NCBI RefSeq assembly: GCF_000716435.1
Contig: NZ_JNWO01000008.1
Span: forward strand, 186,001 to 250,000
Length of the DNA stretch: 64,000 bases
Direction: 5' to 3'
DNA from: Streptomyces xylophagus
GTDB taxonomy: Bacteria; Actinomycetota; Actinomycetes; Streptomycetales; Streptomycetaceae
A program made the position numbers and the translations under genes. Shown piece after piece: positions 26,439 to 34,427 of this stretch. The notes under the pieces are model-generated. The model was not told the DNA's origin. It saw only the letters and a program-made list of their open reading frames with translations, and made no database searches. Numbering within the stretch: the stretch's first letter is position 1; the number at the start of each line of letters is the position of its first letter.

Positions 26439-26939
26439 TCACCGCACCCTCGGGAACCTCGCCTGCAACGTCCAGATCGCCGGGTTCTCGCCAAGGGCAT
26501 CGTGCATGTCGACCAGGTCGGCGATCAGATCGTGCAGGAAGTCCCGTGCCTCGCGCCGGAGTTCGGCGTGCGAGAAGCTCAGCGGCTCCTCGTCCCGCCG
26601 CATCCAGTCGGCCTCGACGTCCACCCACCCGAAGCGCCGCTCGAAAAGCATCCGGTCGGTGGACTCGGTGAAGTCCAGTTCCGCGCGCTGCGGCCGGGAC
26701 GCCCGCGAGCCCGCCGGGTCCTGGTCGATCCGCTCCACGATGTCGCACAACGCCCACGCGAAGTCGAGCACCGGCACCCATCCCCAGGCCGTCGCGACTT
26801 CCCGGTCCGCCTTGGTGTCGGCGAGATAGACGTCACCGCAGAACAGGTCGTGCCGCAGCGCGTGGACGTCCGCGCGACGGTAGTCGGTCTGCGGGGGGTC
26901 CGGGAAACGGTTGGAGAGGGCGTAGCCGATGTCGAGCAC
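26439..26939 (-). CDS. Conserved hypothetical protein
   Basis: 166 residues, acidic, with evenly distributed charged and aromatic residues (VPVLDFAWALCDIVERIDQD, ERRFGWVDVEADWMRRDEEP) and no signal or membrane segment. It is not assigned to a family. The GTG at 26939 is the only usable start, but the frame stays open for over 40 codons upstream without a start codon. Within that stretch LPSALSD and LPSPLSD form a short direct duplication, so the 5' end may have been damaged by repeat formation. Confidence 0.6.
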   Translation of the reverse strand: MLDIGYALSNRFPDPPQTDYRRADVHALRHDLFCGDVYLADTKADREVATAWGWVPVLDFAWALCDIVERIDQDPAGSRASRPQRAELDFTESTDRMLFERRFGWVDVEADWMRRDEEPLSFSHAELRREARDFLHDLIADLVDMHDALGENPAIWTLQARFPRVR

Positions 26940-27061
26940 GTAGGTGATGGTGTCACGGTCGGAGAGGGGTGAGGGCAGATGGTCGGAGAGGGCCGAGGGC
27001 AGCCGGAGCCCCTGCTCACGACGCCCCCGCGGGGCGACGCGTCCCGAACTCGTGGGCTCGC

Positions 27062-27161
27062 GGACGTGCCCCGCTCATAGGATCGCGGACGTGCCCGGCT
27101 CGTAGGATCGCGGACGTGCCCGGCTCGTAGGATCGCGGACGTGCCCGGCTCGTAGGATCGC
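27062..27161 (+). repeat. 25-bp tandem repeats carrying start codons
   Basis: Four units begin at 27062, 27087, 27112 and 27137, three of them identical (GGACGTGCCCGGCTCGTAGG plus ATCGC). The gene start itself is the fifth, partial copy. Each unit contains GTG CCC GGC TCG TAG (first unit GTG CCC CGC TCA TAG), a four-codon reading frame, followed by an AGGA that can serve the next GTG 8 bases on. Confidence 0.92.
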
Positions 27162-27165
27162 GGAC

Positions 27166-28611
27166 GTGCCCCGATCCGTACCGCTTGTCCCCGCGCTCAC
27201 CGCCTGCGCGCTGGCCCTCGCCCTCACCGCGTGCACGGGTTCGGGCGCCCAGGGCACATCCGGCGCTCCCGGCGCTTCCGGCGTGGGCGACCCGTACTTC
27301 CCGAACGCGGGCAACGGCGGCTACGACGTCACCCACTACGCCCTGACCCTCGCCTACACCCCCGACACCCACCGCCTGACGGGCACGGCGGAGATCACGG
27401 CCCGGGCCACCCACGACCTCTCCGCCTTCGACCTGGACCTGAAAGGCATGCAGGTCAAGTCGCTGACGGTCGCGGGCAGGAAGGCGCGCTGGACCCGCAA
27501 GGGCCAGGAGCTGACCGTCCGCCCACCCGCCACCCTCCCCGAGGGCGAGACGTTCCGGACGACGGTCCGCTACTCCGGCACCCCCGAGACGATCACCGAC
27601 CCCGACGGCTCGGAGGAGGGCTGGCTGCGCACGGCGGACGGCGCGCTGGCACTGGGCGAACCGACGGGCTCGATGGCATGGTTCCCCAGCGACAACCACC
27701 CCTCCGACAAGGCGACTTACGACATCACGATCACCGTCCCGAAGGGCCTGCAGGCGGTCTCCAACGGCGAGTTGAGGACGGAGACGACGACGGAGACGAC
27801 GACGGGCGACGGCAGCGGGGCGACGACGACCTACAGCTGGCGCACCACCCACCCCATGGCGACCTACCTGGCCACGGTCGCGATCGGCCACTACGACATC
27901 ACCCGCACCACCACGAAGAACGGCCTGCCCGTGTACACGGCGGTGGACCCGCACGAAGCGGCGGCGAGCCGCAAGGTACTGGCTCGGCTCCCGGAGATCA
28001 TGGAGTGGGAGGAGTACAACTTCGGCTCCTACCCCTTCTCCTCCACCGGCGCGATCGTCGACCGACGGGGCGACGCCGGTTACGCCCTGGAGACCCAGAC
28101 CCGCCCCTTCTTCCCCGGTGCCCCCGACACCGCCACCCTCGTCCACGAACTCGCCCACCAGTGGTACGGCGACTCCGTCACCCCGAAGACCTGGCGCGAC
28201 ATGTGGCTCAACGAGGGCTTCGCGACGTACGCGGAATGGCTCTGGGACGAGGACCACGACGGTGACACGGCCCAGGAGACCTTCGACGCCCTGTACAAGG
28301 GCGACTACTACGACAACAAGGCCGACAGCGAGGCGATCTGGGCCTTCCCCCCGGCCAAGCCGACAAGTGCCGCCCACATCTCCGACAGCCCCGTCTACGA
28401 ACGCGGCGCGATGGTCCTCCACAAGATCCGCCGGACGGTCGGCGACGCGCGGTTCTACGACATCATCCAGGGCTGGGCAGCCGCGCACCGCTACGGCAAC
28501 GCGGACACGGCGGACTTCACGGCGTACGTGGAGAAGATGGCGCCGGGCAAGGACTTCGGCGGAATCTGGAAGGACTGGCTGTACGGGGACGGGAAACCGG
28601 CGCGGCCCTGA
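27166..28611 (+). CDS. Secreted M1-family metallopeptidase lipoprotein
   Basis: 481 residues from GTG (VPRSVPLVP). A lipoprotein signal ends in the lipobox LTAC (Cys near residue 24). The catalytic motif is HELAHQWYGD (His327, His331) with the third zinc ligand Glu350 in WLNEGFATYAEWLW. An altered GAMEN-like segment, GDAGYALETQTRP, lies upstream. At 481 residues it has only the N-terminal beta and thermolysin-like domains, and lacks the long C-terminal domain of classic aminopeptidase N. It should remove N-terminal residues from peptides at the cell surface. Four mini-frames precede it (see repeat). Confidence 0.9.
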   Translation: MPRSVPLVPALTACALALALTACTGSGAQGTSGAPGASGVGDPYFPNAGNGGYDVTHYALTLAYTPDTHRLTGTAEITARATHDLSAFDLDLKGMQVKSLTVAGRKARWTRKGQELTVRPPATLPEGETFRTTVRYSGTPETITDPDGSEEGWLRTADGALALGEPTGSMAWFPSDNHPSDKATYDITITVPKGLQAVSNGELRTETTTETTTGDGSGATTTYSWRTTHPMATYLATVAIGHYDITRTTTKNGLPVYTAVDPHEAAASRKVLARLPEIMEWEEYNFGSYPFSSTGAIVDRRGDAGYALETQTRPFFPGAPDTATLVHELAHQWYGDSVTPKTWRDMWLNEGFATYAEWLWDEDHDGDTAQETFDALYKGDYYDNKADSEAIWAFPPAKPTSAAHISDSPVYERGAMVLHKIRRTVGDARFYDIIQGWAAAHRYGNADTADFTAYVEKMAPGKDFGGIWKDWLYGDGKPARP

Positions 28612-28641
28612 CCGACCGGATCGATCCCTCCGCGGTGACCC

Positions 28642-29361
28642 CTACAACAGCCAGAGGGAGCTTCCAGTCGCGTCCGCGAGTTCCCGGAGGGCACGCTCGC
28701 CCGGGTGAGCGGCGGCGAGGCGGATCATGGCGTCGTGCGCGCCCGGCTCGTCATATGACTTCATCGCGACGGTGAGCAGGGCGAGTTGGAGGCCGAGGTC
28801 ATAGGGGATGTGCTCGCCCGAGGCGAGGCGGCCGATGCCCCGCTCGACCGTGGCGTCGATCTCGTCCTGAGCGGCTTCGACGATCTCGCGGGACAGCAGA
28901 GAGGAGATGTGCCGGTCGAACTGGAAACGGTCCGCGAGCGAGATCAGAGCGCGCGCCGCCTCGATCCGTAGCTCGGCACTGTCGCGTTCGTCGACCATGT
29001 CCCTGCTGGCTCCGACCGCGTCGGCGAGCTGGCCGAAGGTGTCGTCCTGGCTGAAGAACCGGTCGGCGGACTGACCGCGCCAGACCACGTCGTCGGGGGC
29101 GGCGGCTGCCCGCAGGACGGTGTCGTAGCCGAGCGGATCGGCCCAGCTGGTGAGTGCGCAGCAGGCGAGGAGGCGGGCGGCGGGGTCGGCGGTGGTGTCC
29201 TGGAGGATCGCGGTCAGGCCGGGGGTGCGTTCCAGATAACCGTCGTCGTCCAGAGCGTCGGCGATCACGTCGTCGGGGTCCGCCGGGTTGCCGTCGAAGT
29301 CGGTGTAGAGCAGGGCCCGCAGCTCGGGGCTGGGCTGCCAGCGGTCCTTGGTGTCGGCCAT
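28642..29361 (-). CDS. Probable immunity protein of the WXG100 cassette
   Basis: 239 residues, soluble, acidic (many Asp), almost entirely helical with a HEAT-like rhythm (ADPAARLLACCALTSWADPL, SAELRIEAARALISLADRFQ). It resembles DUF4259-like and other immunity proteins only in general character. It begins 15 bases after the toxin-like gene and is on the same strand, the normal order in type VII effector cassettes. The immunity role is inferred from position. Confidence 0.6.
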   Translation of the reverse strand: MADTKDRWQPSPELRALLYTDFDGNPADPDDVIADALDDDGYLERTPGLTAILQDTTADPAARLLACCALTSWADPLGYDTVLRAAAAPDDVVWRGQSADRFFSQDDTFGQLADAVGASRDMVDERDSAELRIEAARALISLADRFQFDRHISSLLSREIVEAAQDEIDATVERGIGRLASGEHIPYDLGLQLALLTVAMKSYDEPGAHDAMIRLAAAHPGERALRELADATGSSLWLL

Positions 29362-29376
29362 GGGATCTGCTCTTTC

Positions 29377-30735
29377 CTACGATCCGGAGGTGGGGAACGG
29401 TCCGGTGACGTACTCCTTGGGGACGGTCCCGCTGATCAGCCACTCGCCGTCGCGGCGGGTGTTGAGCAGGGCCATGACCCGGTCCAGAACCTTACGTGAC
29501 TTGCCCTTGCTCAGCCCGAGTCCGTCGACGAAGTCGGATGCCTGGTCGGTTTCACCGGCACGGAGTGTGCCGGGCACGTCGATCTCGCGTCCGGCGACCT
29601 TGTCGATCTCGTCGTTGATGGACCGCTGGACCTGTTCCGGGCTCAGGATCCGGACTCCTTGGACCTTGCCCGCGTCGATGTCCTGCTGGAGCCGCTGGTA
29701 GTCGACGCGGATCTCCTCGTTGCCGTAGACCTTCCCGGTGCCGTCCTGCGGGGCGAAGGAGGTGTACTGGCTGGACTCCTTGGCGGCCTTGTTCTTGCCG
29801 CCGAGGACGTGCTGGAGCGGGGTGATCTCGCCGTCCGGATCGGCGGGGACGATGCCGACGTCCGGGTCGAACCGGGACTTCTTCAGGCCGAACGGATTGT
29901 GTGTCGCGCTGAAGTCGTCGTCCTGGCGGATCAGCTTGGGCGCCTCGTCGGCGATCGAGTCGAGGTCGAGCGCTCCGGGCACGGCGGCCCGCGCTCCCGG
30001 CAGTGTCAGCCCGTCGAAGAGGGTTCCGAAGCCGCCGGCCTCGGTCGCGGCCCGGACGGTGCCCGCGCCCGCGCCGAACATCCCGCCGAACGCCATGCCG
30101 TAGAGGGCCGAGTCGTTCGCCTCGTCGAGGCTGAAGCCCTTGCTCTCGCCGGTGGCGATCGCGACCGGCTGGGCGACGGCGAGGTCCACGGTCACCGACT
30201 CGATGCCGCCGAGCGCGGCGGTGGCGAGGGTGGTGCCCGCGATGGTGGCGACCTCGGTGGAGACGGTCACGCCGAGGGTTCCGGCCATCTCCACGATGCT
30301 CGCGGTGGCCGCGGCCGCGGCGCCTTCGGAGATGCCGGCCGTGAAGATGGCGAGGGCGGTTCCGGCGATGATCGTCGCTCCGACGATCTCCAGTTCGTGT
30401 TCGAGGTGCTTCGTCGCGGAGTGCACGGCGTCGGCGTACTTGTCGAGGGCCTTGGCCATGTCCCGGGCACCGTCGATCATGTCCTGGAGCCAGCCGTGCC
30501 CGTCGTAGTAGTAGCGGCGCCAGAACGGGTCGTCGAAGGCGGAGATCGCCTCGCCCTTGTTGTGCTCGATGATGGAGCGGGCCGACTTGTTCGCGGCGGC
30601 GGTGACGTCCTCGATGTCGTCGGCGAAGTCCCGCCACGCCTTGGCCGCGTCACGCAGCCCGTCCTCGTCGGCGGCCGGCCACCACATGCCGGTGACGTCC
30701 TGGACGATTTTCTTGGCCTTGTCGGCGACGCTCAC
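29377..30735 (-). CDS. WXG100/LXG-like effector with C-terminal toxin candidate
   Basis: 452 residues. Residues 1-125 are helical (MWWPAADEDGLRDAAKAWRD, then DDIEDVTAAANKS) like WXG100-type effector N termini. Residues 125-220 are a hydrophobic, Ala/Gly-rich stretch (two to three membrane-like segments), and 300-452 is a distinct polar domain. That domain contains HVLGGKNKAAKESSQYTSFA, then EEIRVDYQRLQQDI, weakly reminiscent of ADP-ribosyltransferase-fold toxins; no catalytic set can be confirmed. The GTG start overlaps the upstream WXG100 stop by 4 bases. Probable type VII-secreted antibacterial effector. Confidence 0.7.
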   Translation of the reverse strand: MSVADKAKKIVQDVTGMWWPAADEDGLRDAAKAWRDFADDIEDVTAAANKSARSIIEHNKGEAISAFDDPFWRRYYYDGHGWLQDMIDGARDMAKALDKYADAVHSATKHLEHELEIVGATIIAGTALAIFTAGISEGAAAAATASIVEMAGTLGVTVSTEVATIAGTTLATAALGGIESVTVDLAVAQPVAIATGESKGFSLDEANDSALYGMAFGGMFGAGAGTVRAATEAGGFGTLFDGLTLPGARAAVPGALDLDSIADEAPKLIRQDDDFSATHNPFGLKKSRFDPDVGIVPADPDGEITPLQHVLGGKNKAAKESSQYTSFAPQDGTGKVYGNEEIRVDYQRLQQDIDAGKVQGVRILSPEQVQRSINDEIDKVAGREIDVPGTLRAGETDQASDFVDGLGLSKGKSRKVLDRVMALLNTRRDGEWLISGTVPKEYVTGPFPTSGS

Positions 30736-31088
30736 CTGCCGTCACCTTCGCTCTCGCCACCCTTGACGCTGATCCTGCCGAACATGGCGCGGACCAGCTC
30801 TTCGTGGTCGATGTGACCGTCCGCCATGTCCGTCATGGCCTCATGGACGCTGGCCAGACCGCCGGAGAGGATCTGCGCCGCATTCTCCAACTGGGTGACG
30901 TGCGGGCCGTAGGCCCTGTGGAAGGCGGTGCCCTGTTCGTCGTCGCCCCAGGGAGAACCCGCCGCTCCGAGAGCTGTCCTGAGCTTGGTGAGCGCCTTGG
31001 CGAGATCGGTGCTGTGGGTCTGGAAGTGTGGAGCTGTCGCTTTGAGGTCAGCGATCTTGATGTCGAGTATCTCGCCCTTGTCGCCCAT
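30732..31088 (-). CDS. WXG100-family protein (ESX partner)
   Basis: 118 residues forming two helices around SPWGDDEQGTAFHRAYGP, a W-G-D variant of the W-x-G turn, near residue 50. The size and turn fit WXG100/EsxA-like secretion partners. It is coupled (GTGA overlap) to the effector gene, so the two are likely made at matched levels and exported together by a type VII machine, which is not in this window. The ATG has GGGGGAGAGC a short way upstream. Confidence 0.8.
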   Translation of the reverse strand: MGDKGEILDIKIADLKATAPHFQTHSTDLAKALTKLRTALGAAGSPWGDDEQGTAFHRAYGPHVTQLENAAQILSGGLASVHEAMTDMADGHIDHEELVRAMFGRISVKGGESEGDGR

Positions 31089-31157
31089 GGACGCGTGCTC
31101 TCCCCCGTGGTCGGCTCGTCGGCCGTACGACCTTAACCAGACTGTGCGATTCGCAAC

Positions 31158-31170
31158 TGCGTTGAACGCA
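31158..31170. promoter_or_regulatory. Palindrome TGCGTTGAACGCA in the WXG100 promoter region
   Basis: A perfect 6-1-6 inverted repeat lies 70-82 bases upstream of the WXG100 start. Identical arms (TGCGTT and AACGCA) with a 5-base spacer occur upstream of cdgB at 40709-40725. Confidence 0.45.
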
Positions 31171-31231
31171 AAGGCGGGGCAAAGATCCGTTCGGCGGTGA
31201 GGGATGCTCGTGGGGAATCCGGCCTGTCTCC

Positions 31232-32209
31232 CTATCTCCCCTCCCCCTCTCCCTCCCTCTCTTCCCTCTCCTCCAACTCGTCGAGCAGCCCGGCGAGTTC
31301 AGCCGGCCACACGGTCTCCGTCGTCCCGCGCAACTCCTCCCGAGTCCACCACCGCCAGGCTCGGATGCCGTCCTCGGCATGGGCGGCGGGAAGGTCGGGG
31401 CCGGTGGGTTCGCGGTGGGGGCCGTGGGTGACGTAGATGCGCTCGTGCTGGTGGACGGGGGTGCCGGAGACGGTGAAGTCGGCCTCCCTGGTGGTCAGCA
31501 GGGGGCCGGGCGCGAGGTCGGTCCAGCCGGTCTCCTCGTGCAGTTCGCGCAGGGCACCCTCGCGCGGGGTCTCGTCCCCTTCGAGGCCGCCGCCGGGGAG
31601 GGCCCAGAAGCCGCCGCTCTCGGAGTCGTCGTAGCGGAAGAGGAAGACGGAACCGGTGGGGTCGAGCACGGCGACGCGGGCGGCGTGCCGGGGTGTGCGG
31701 AGCTGTTTGCGCAACACGGTGCAGGGGCGGCCGAGTTGGCGGTCCTGGCGGTGGTCGATGACGTCGTAGCCGAGGGCGGTCCAGAAGGCGAGGCCCTGCG
31801 GGTTGTTGTCAAGGACGGCGAGGCGTAGGGCGGTTCGGCCGGACTCGCGGAAGCGGTTCTCGACGAGGGACGCCAACTGCCGTCCGTGGCCCTGTTGTTG
31901 CTGAGCGGCGTCGATCATCAGCAGGCCGATCCAGGGGTCGTCGTCGGCCGGGTCGGGATGCGCCCCGAGAGTGATCGCGATCCCCACGAGCCGCCCTGCG
32001 CTGCGGGCGAGCAGTACCTCCGTGTTCGGATCGGCCAACTCGTCGGCCAGCGCGGTCGCCACCTGCTCGGGCCGGATGTCCTCCGGGTCCGGGAAGTCAC
32101 CGCTCAGGGCGTGGAACGCGTGGTTCGAGGCGTAGAGGGCGGTCAGCTCGGTGAGAAGCTCGCCGGGGAGGGCGCCGGCCTCGGTCGGCGTGAGCGGTTC
32201 GAGGAACAT
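31232..32209 (-). CDS. GNAT-NUDIX bifunctional fusion
   Basis: 325 residues. Residues 1-170 are a GNAT domain (LLMIDAAQQQQGHGRQLASL is motif A). Residues 180-310 are a NUDIX hydrolase with the complete box GGGLEGDETPREGALRELHE followed by ETGW (pattern Gx5Ex7REUxEExGU). The C-terminal 15 residues are almost all Glu/Arg/Gly. One half should acetylate an amine and the other cleave a nucleoside-diphosphate-linked substrate. Whether they act in one pathway is unknown. It lies 9 bases after an HATPase fragment on the same strand. Confidence 0.85.
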   Translation of the reverse strand: MFLEPLTPTEAGALPGELLTELTALYASNHAFHALSGDFPDPEDIRPEQVATALADELADPNTEVLLARSAGRLVGIAITLGAHPDPADDDPWIGLLMIDAAQQQQGHGRQLASLVENRFRESGRTALRLAVLDNNPQGLAFWTALGYDVIDHRQDRQLGRPCTVLRKQLRTPRHAARVAVLDPTGSVFLFRYDDSESGGFWALPGGGLEGDETPREGALRELHEETGWTDLAPGPLLTTREADFTVSGTPVHQHERIYVTHGPHREPTGPDLPAAHAEDGIRAWRWWTREELRGTTETVWPAELAGLLDELEEREEREGEGEGR

Positions 32210-32218
32210 GAGGGCACG

Positions 32219-32521
32219 CTAGCGGGCGGGGGCTCCGCCGAGCTCGAACCAGATGTGTTCGGCCGGGGTGCCGTGGGCGGTGGCGCCGCGCCGCACGCCC
32301 CAGTCCCGGGCGAGGCCGGTGAGCAGGAGCAGGCCTCTCCCGTTCTCGTCGTACGCGTCGCCGGGTTTCTGTTCGGGGTCCGCGTCGAGGGCGTCGTCGT
32401 AGACCGAGACGCGTAAGCGGTCGTGGCGCAGGACGACTTCGAGGCGTACGGCCAGGGAATCGGTGTGACCACCGGCATCGTTGAAGAGCGACCCCCGGCG
32501 ACGTACCGGTCCGAGCGTCAC
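32219..32521 (-). pseudogene. Truncated anti-sigma-type HATPase
   Basis: 100 residues keep the C-terminal half of an SpoIIAB/RsbW-like ATPase (LRVSVYDDALDADP, then DENGRGLLLLTGLARDWGV, the G1/G2 region). The N box and the first 50 or so residues expected of this Streptomyces family (usually about 130-150 residues) are missing. The upstream DNA is a hairpin and then the end of the dehydrogenase gene. It is probably a remnant, though a short expressed protein cannot be excluded. Confidence 0.65.
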
Positions 32522-32548
32522 CAGGGTCGCAACCCGTATCGGACCGGT
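32505..32548. repeat. 10-bp inverted repeat at the HATPase fragment 5' end
   Basis: ACCGGTCCGA (32505-32514) and TCGGACCGGT (32539-32548) are perfectly complementary with a 24-base loop. They lie between the dehydrogenase stop and the remaining HATPase frame. It could be a terminator or the scar of a rearrangement. Confidence 0.6.
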
Positions 32549-33453
32549 CAGGGGCGCAGCAGCGTGCCGGCGGCCTCCTCCAGGAGGGCTATGGCCAGGA
32601 GTTCGCCGTCCACGGGTCCGAAGCGCTCGAGAGCCTGCCGGTGGATGCGCAATACCGTGTCGGCCAACTCGTGCGGGGTGCCGAGGGTTTGGGCTTCACC
32701 GGCGATGACCTCCAGCTGGTCGTGGATGCGGTCGAGCCCGTAGGAGCGGAGGTAGTCCCCGGCGAACAGCGCCGACAGGTCCCGGCGGATGAAGTCGCTC
32801 CCCGCCGCACTGTCCGCCAGCGTGTCCCGCAGGGCCGTGAGGTCTATGCCGGCTCGGCGTCCGAGCAGAAGGGCCTCGGCGGTTGCCGTGGCCTGCCCGA
32901 ACCAGAGGAGGTTGATGAGGAGTTTCGTCGTGTAGCCGGTTCCGGGGCCGCCCATGTGGCGGATCCGGTCCGATGTCGTCACGGCCTCCAGCAGCGGCCC
33001 GCACCGGTCGAGGACTTCGGCGGAACCGCCCACGAACAGCCGCACGCGCCCGTGTTCGGCGTCGTCGGGGCTGCCGCCCATCGGCGCTTCGAGGACATCG
33101 ACGCCGTGGGCGCCGGCGCGTTCGCGCAACTCCCGCGCGGCTGCGGGGGAGTTGCTCGTCATGTCGATCCACACCGCCCCAGGGGCCAGGGCGGCGAACA
33201 CGGCTTCCGGAAGAGCTGCCGCCGCCTCGTCGGGGCCAGGAACCACGGTGACCAGGACGTCCGCCCCGGCCGCGGCCGTCGTGACGGACGGCGCCCAGTC
33301 CGCGCCCAACGAACGCACCGCTTCTTCCCGTTCGGGACGCAGATCGGAAACGGTCACCGCGTGACCCGCCGAAACGAAGCGTCCGCACAGAGGTGTCCCC
33401 ATGCGGCCGGCACCGACGAGGGCTATGCGCGAGGGCAAGGGCAGCAAGGGCAC
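32548..33453 (-). CDS. 3-Hydroxyisobutyrate dehydrogenase-like NAD(P)-binding protein
   Basis: 301 residues from GTG. IALVGAGRMGTPLCGRFVSA is the dinucleotide-binding motif, DMTSNSPAAAREL the substrate-loop region, PMGGSPDDAEHGR the substrate-binding motif, and GTGYTTKLLINLL contains the catalytic lysine. The beta-hydroxyacid dehydrogenase family oxidises 3-hydroxyisobutyrate, glycerate or tartronate semialdehyde partners; substrate here is not determinable. No metabolic neighbours suggest a pathway. Confidence 0.87.
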   Translation of the reverse strand: MPLLPLPSRIALVGAGRMGTPLCGRFVSAGHAVTVSDLRPEREEAVRSLGADWAPSVTTAAAGADVLVTVVPGPDEAAAALPEAVFAALAPGAVWIDMTSNSPAAARELRERAGAHGVDVLEAPMGGSPDDAEHGRVRLFVGGSAEVLDRCGPLLEAVTTSDRIRHMGGPGTGYTTKLLINLLWFGQATATAEALLLGRRAGIDLTALRDTLADSAAGSDFIRRDLSALFAGDYLRSYGLDRIHDQLEVIAGEAQTLGTPHELADTVLRIHRQALERFGPVDGELLAIALLEEAAGTLLRP

Positions 33454-33594
33454 AGGAACACCGCCATGGCAGGAGTCGCGTCTGTCGTTTCCCGTCGGCG
33501 TGCGCGAAAGGCCGCCGCCGGCGGGTCACTTGGAGACACTATCGATCACCGAGGGAAGACGAAGACGCCGTGGGTGATCGTCCCGGTCCGGCCT

Positions 33595-34278
33595 TCAGCC
33601 GCCGACGGGGCCGGTGTAGGTGCCGGGATGCGTGGCGCCGTCCTGGAGCAGGACGCTGCCGCCGGGCCAGGTCAGGGTGGCCGAGGTGGTCTCGTTCGGC
33701 GGGGTGACGACGACGGACGTGGCCTTGAACTCGGTGCCGCTGCCCTGGGTCCACGGCAGGAAGGTGATGGTGAACGTCGCGCTGCTGCCGGCGGCCAGGG
33801 TGACCTTCTGGGGCGTTGCACTGCTGCGGGTCAGTGACCAGCTTCCCCCGGAGGACTTCAGGTCGACCCCGGGGAAGCCCTGGACGGTGCACGCGGCGGA
33901 CGTCTTGTTCTTCAGTACCACGGCCAGGTGCTGCTGGTCGTCCGAGCTGCTGATCTTGCCGTCGCCGGAGCCGAACGAGAAGCCGAGCCCGGCGGTGTGG
34001 CAGCGGCTCGCGCCGGTGCCGGTGCTGGTGCCCGTACCGCCGCTGGTGCTGCTGCCCGTGGCACTGCTGCCGCTTCCACCGGTGCCGCTGCCCGCGTCCT
34101 TGGTGTCACCCGCGTTCTCCGCCGAGGCGCCGTCGGCCGCGGTGGCCGAGGACGAGGACGTCGGTGCGGACGACTGGTCGCCCGCGGCGTCGTCGCCACT
34201 GCCGTTCCCGCAGGCGGTGAGCGCCAGGGCGAGCGCGGATGTGGCGGCGAGTGCCGTGGCGGCGTGGAGCAGACGCAT
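33595..34278 (-). CDS. DUF4232 lipoprotein
   Basis: 227 residues with a lipobox signal LALTACGN (Cys near 23). A long Ser/Thr/Gly/Ala linker follows (25-90), then a DUF4232 domain: CHTAGLGFSFG, LAVVLKNKTSAACTVQGFPG, and a C-terminal beta strand pair. It is a surface lipoprotein common in Streptomyces in many copies, with unknown function. The immunoglobulin-like domain has two or three cysteines that may form a disulfide. Confidence 0.85.
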   Translation of the reverse strand: MRLLHAATALAATSALALALTACGNGSGDDAAGDQSSAPTSSSSATAADGASAENAGDTKDAGSGTGGSGSSATGSSTSGGTGTSTGTGASRCHTAGLGFSFGSGDGKISSSDDQQHLAVVLKNKTSAACTVQGFPGVDLKSSGGSWSLTRSSATPQKVTLAAGSSATFTITFLPWTQGSGTEFKATSVVVTPPNETTSATLTWPGGSVLLQDGATHPGTYTGPVGG

Positions 34279-34427
34279 CGTGGTGCTTCTCCGTTGGATA
34301 AGGGGCGCCGACGAGCGCCGTGTTGATCACCACGGTACGAGTGAATTCTCAACAGACCTGTAACTGAGGTGTCCTGACGTCGCATCAGGATTCAAGCCCC
34401 GGGCCCTCGTTCGGAAGGACGCCGCGC

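Noticed and set aside
27062..27161. Possible CRISPR or iteron origin
   Set aside because: Units are directly abutting with no spacers, and a coding sequence begins in the last copy; no replication gene is nearby.
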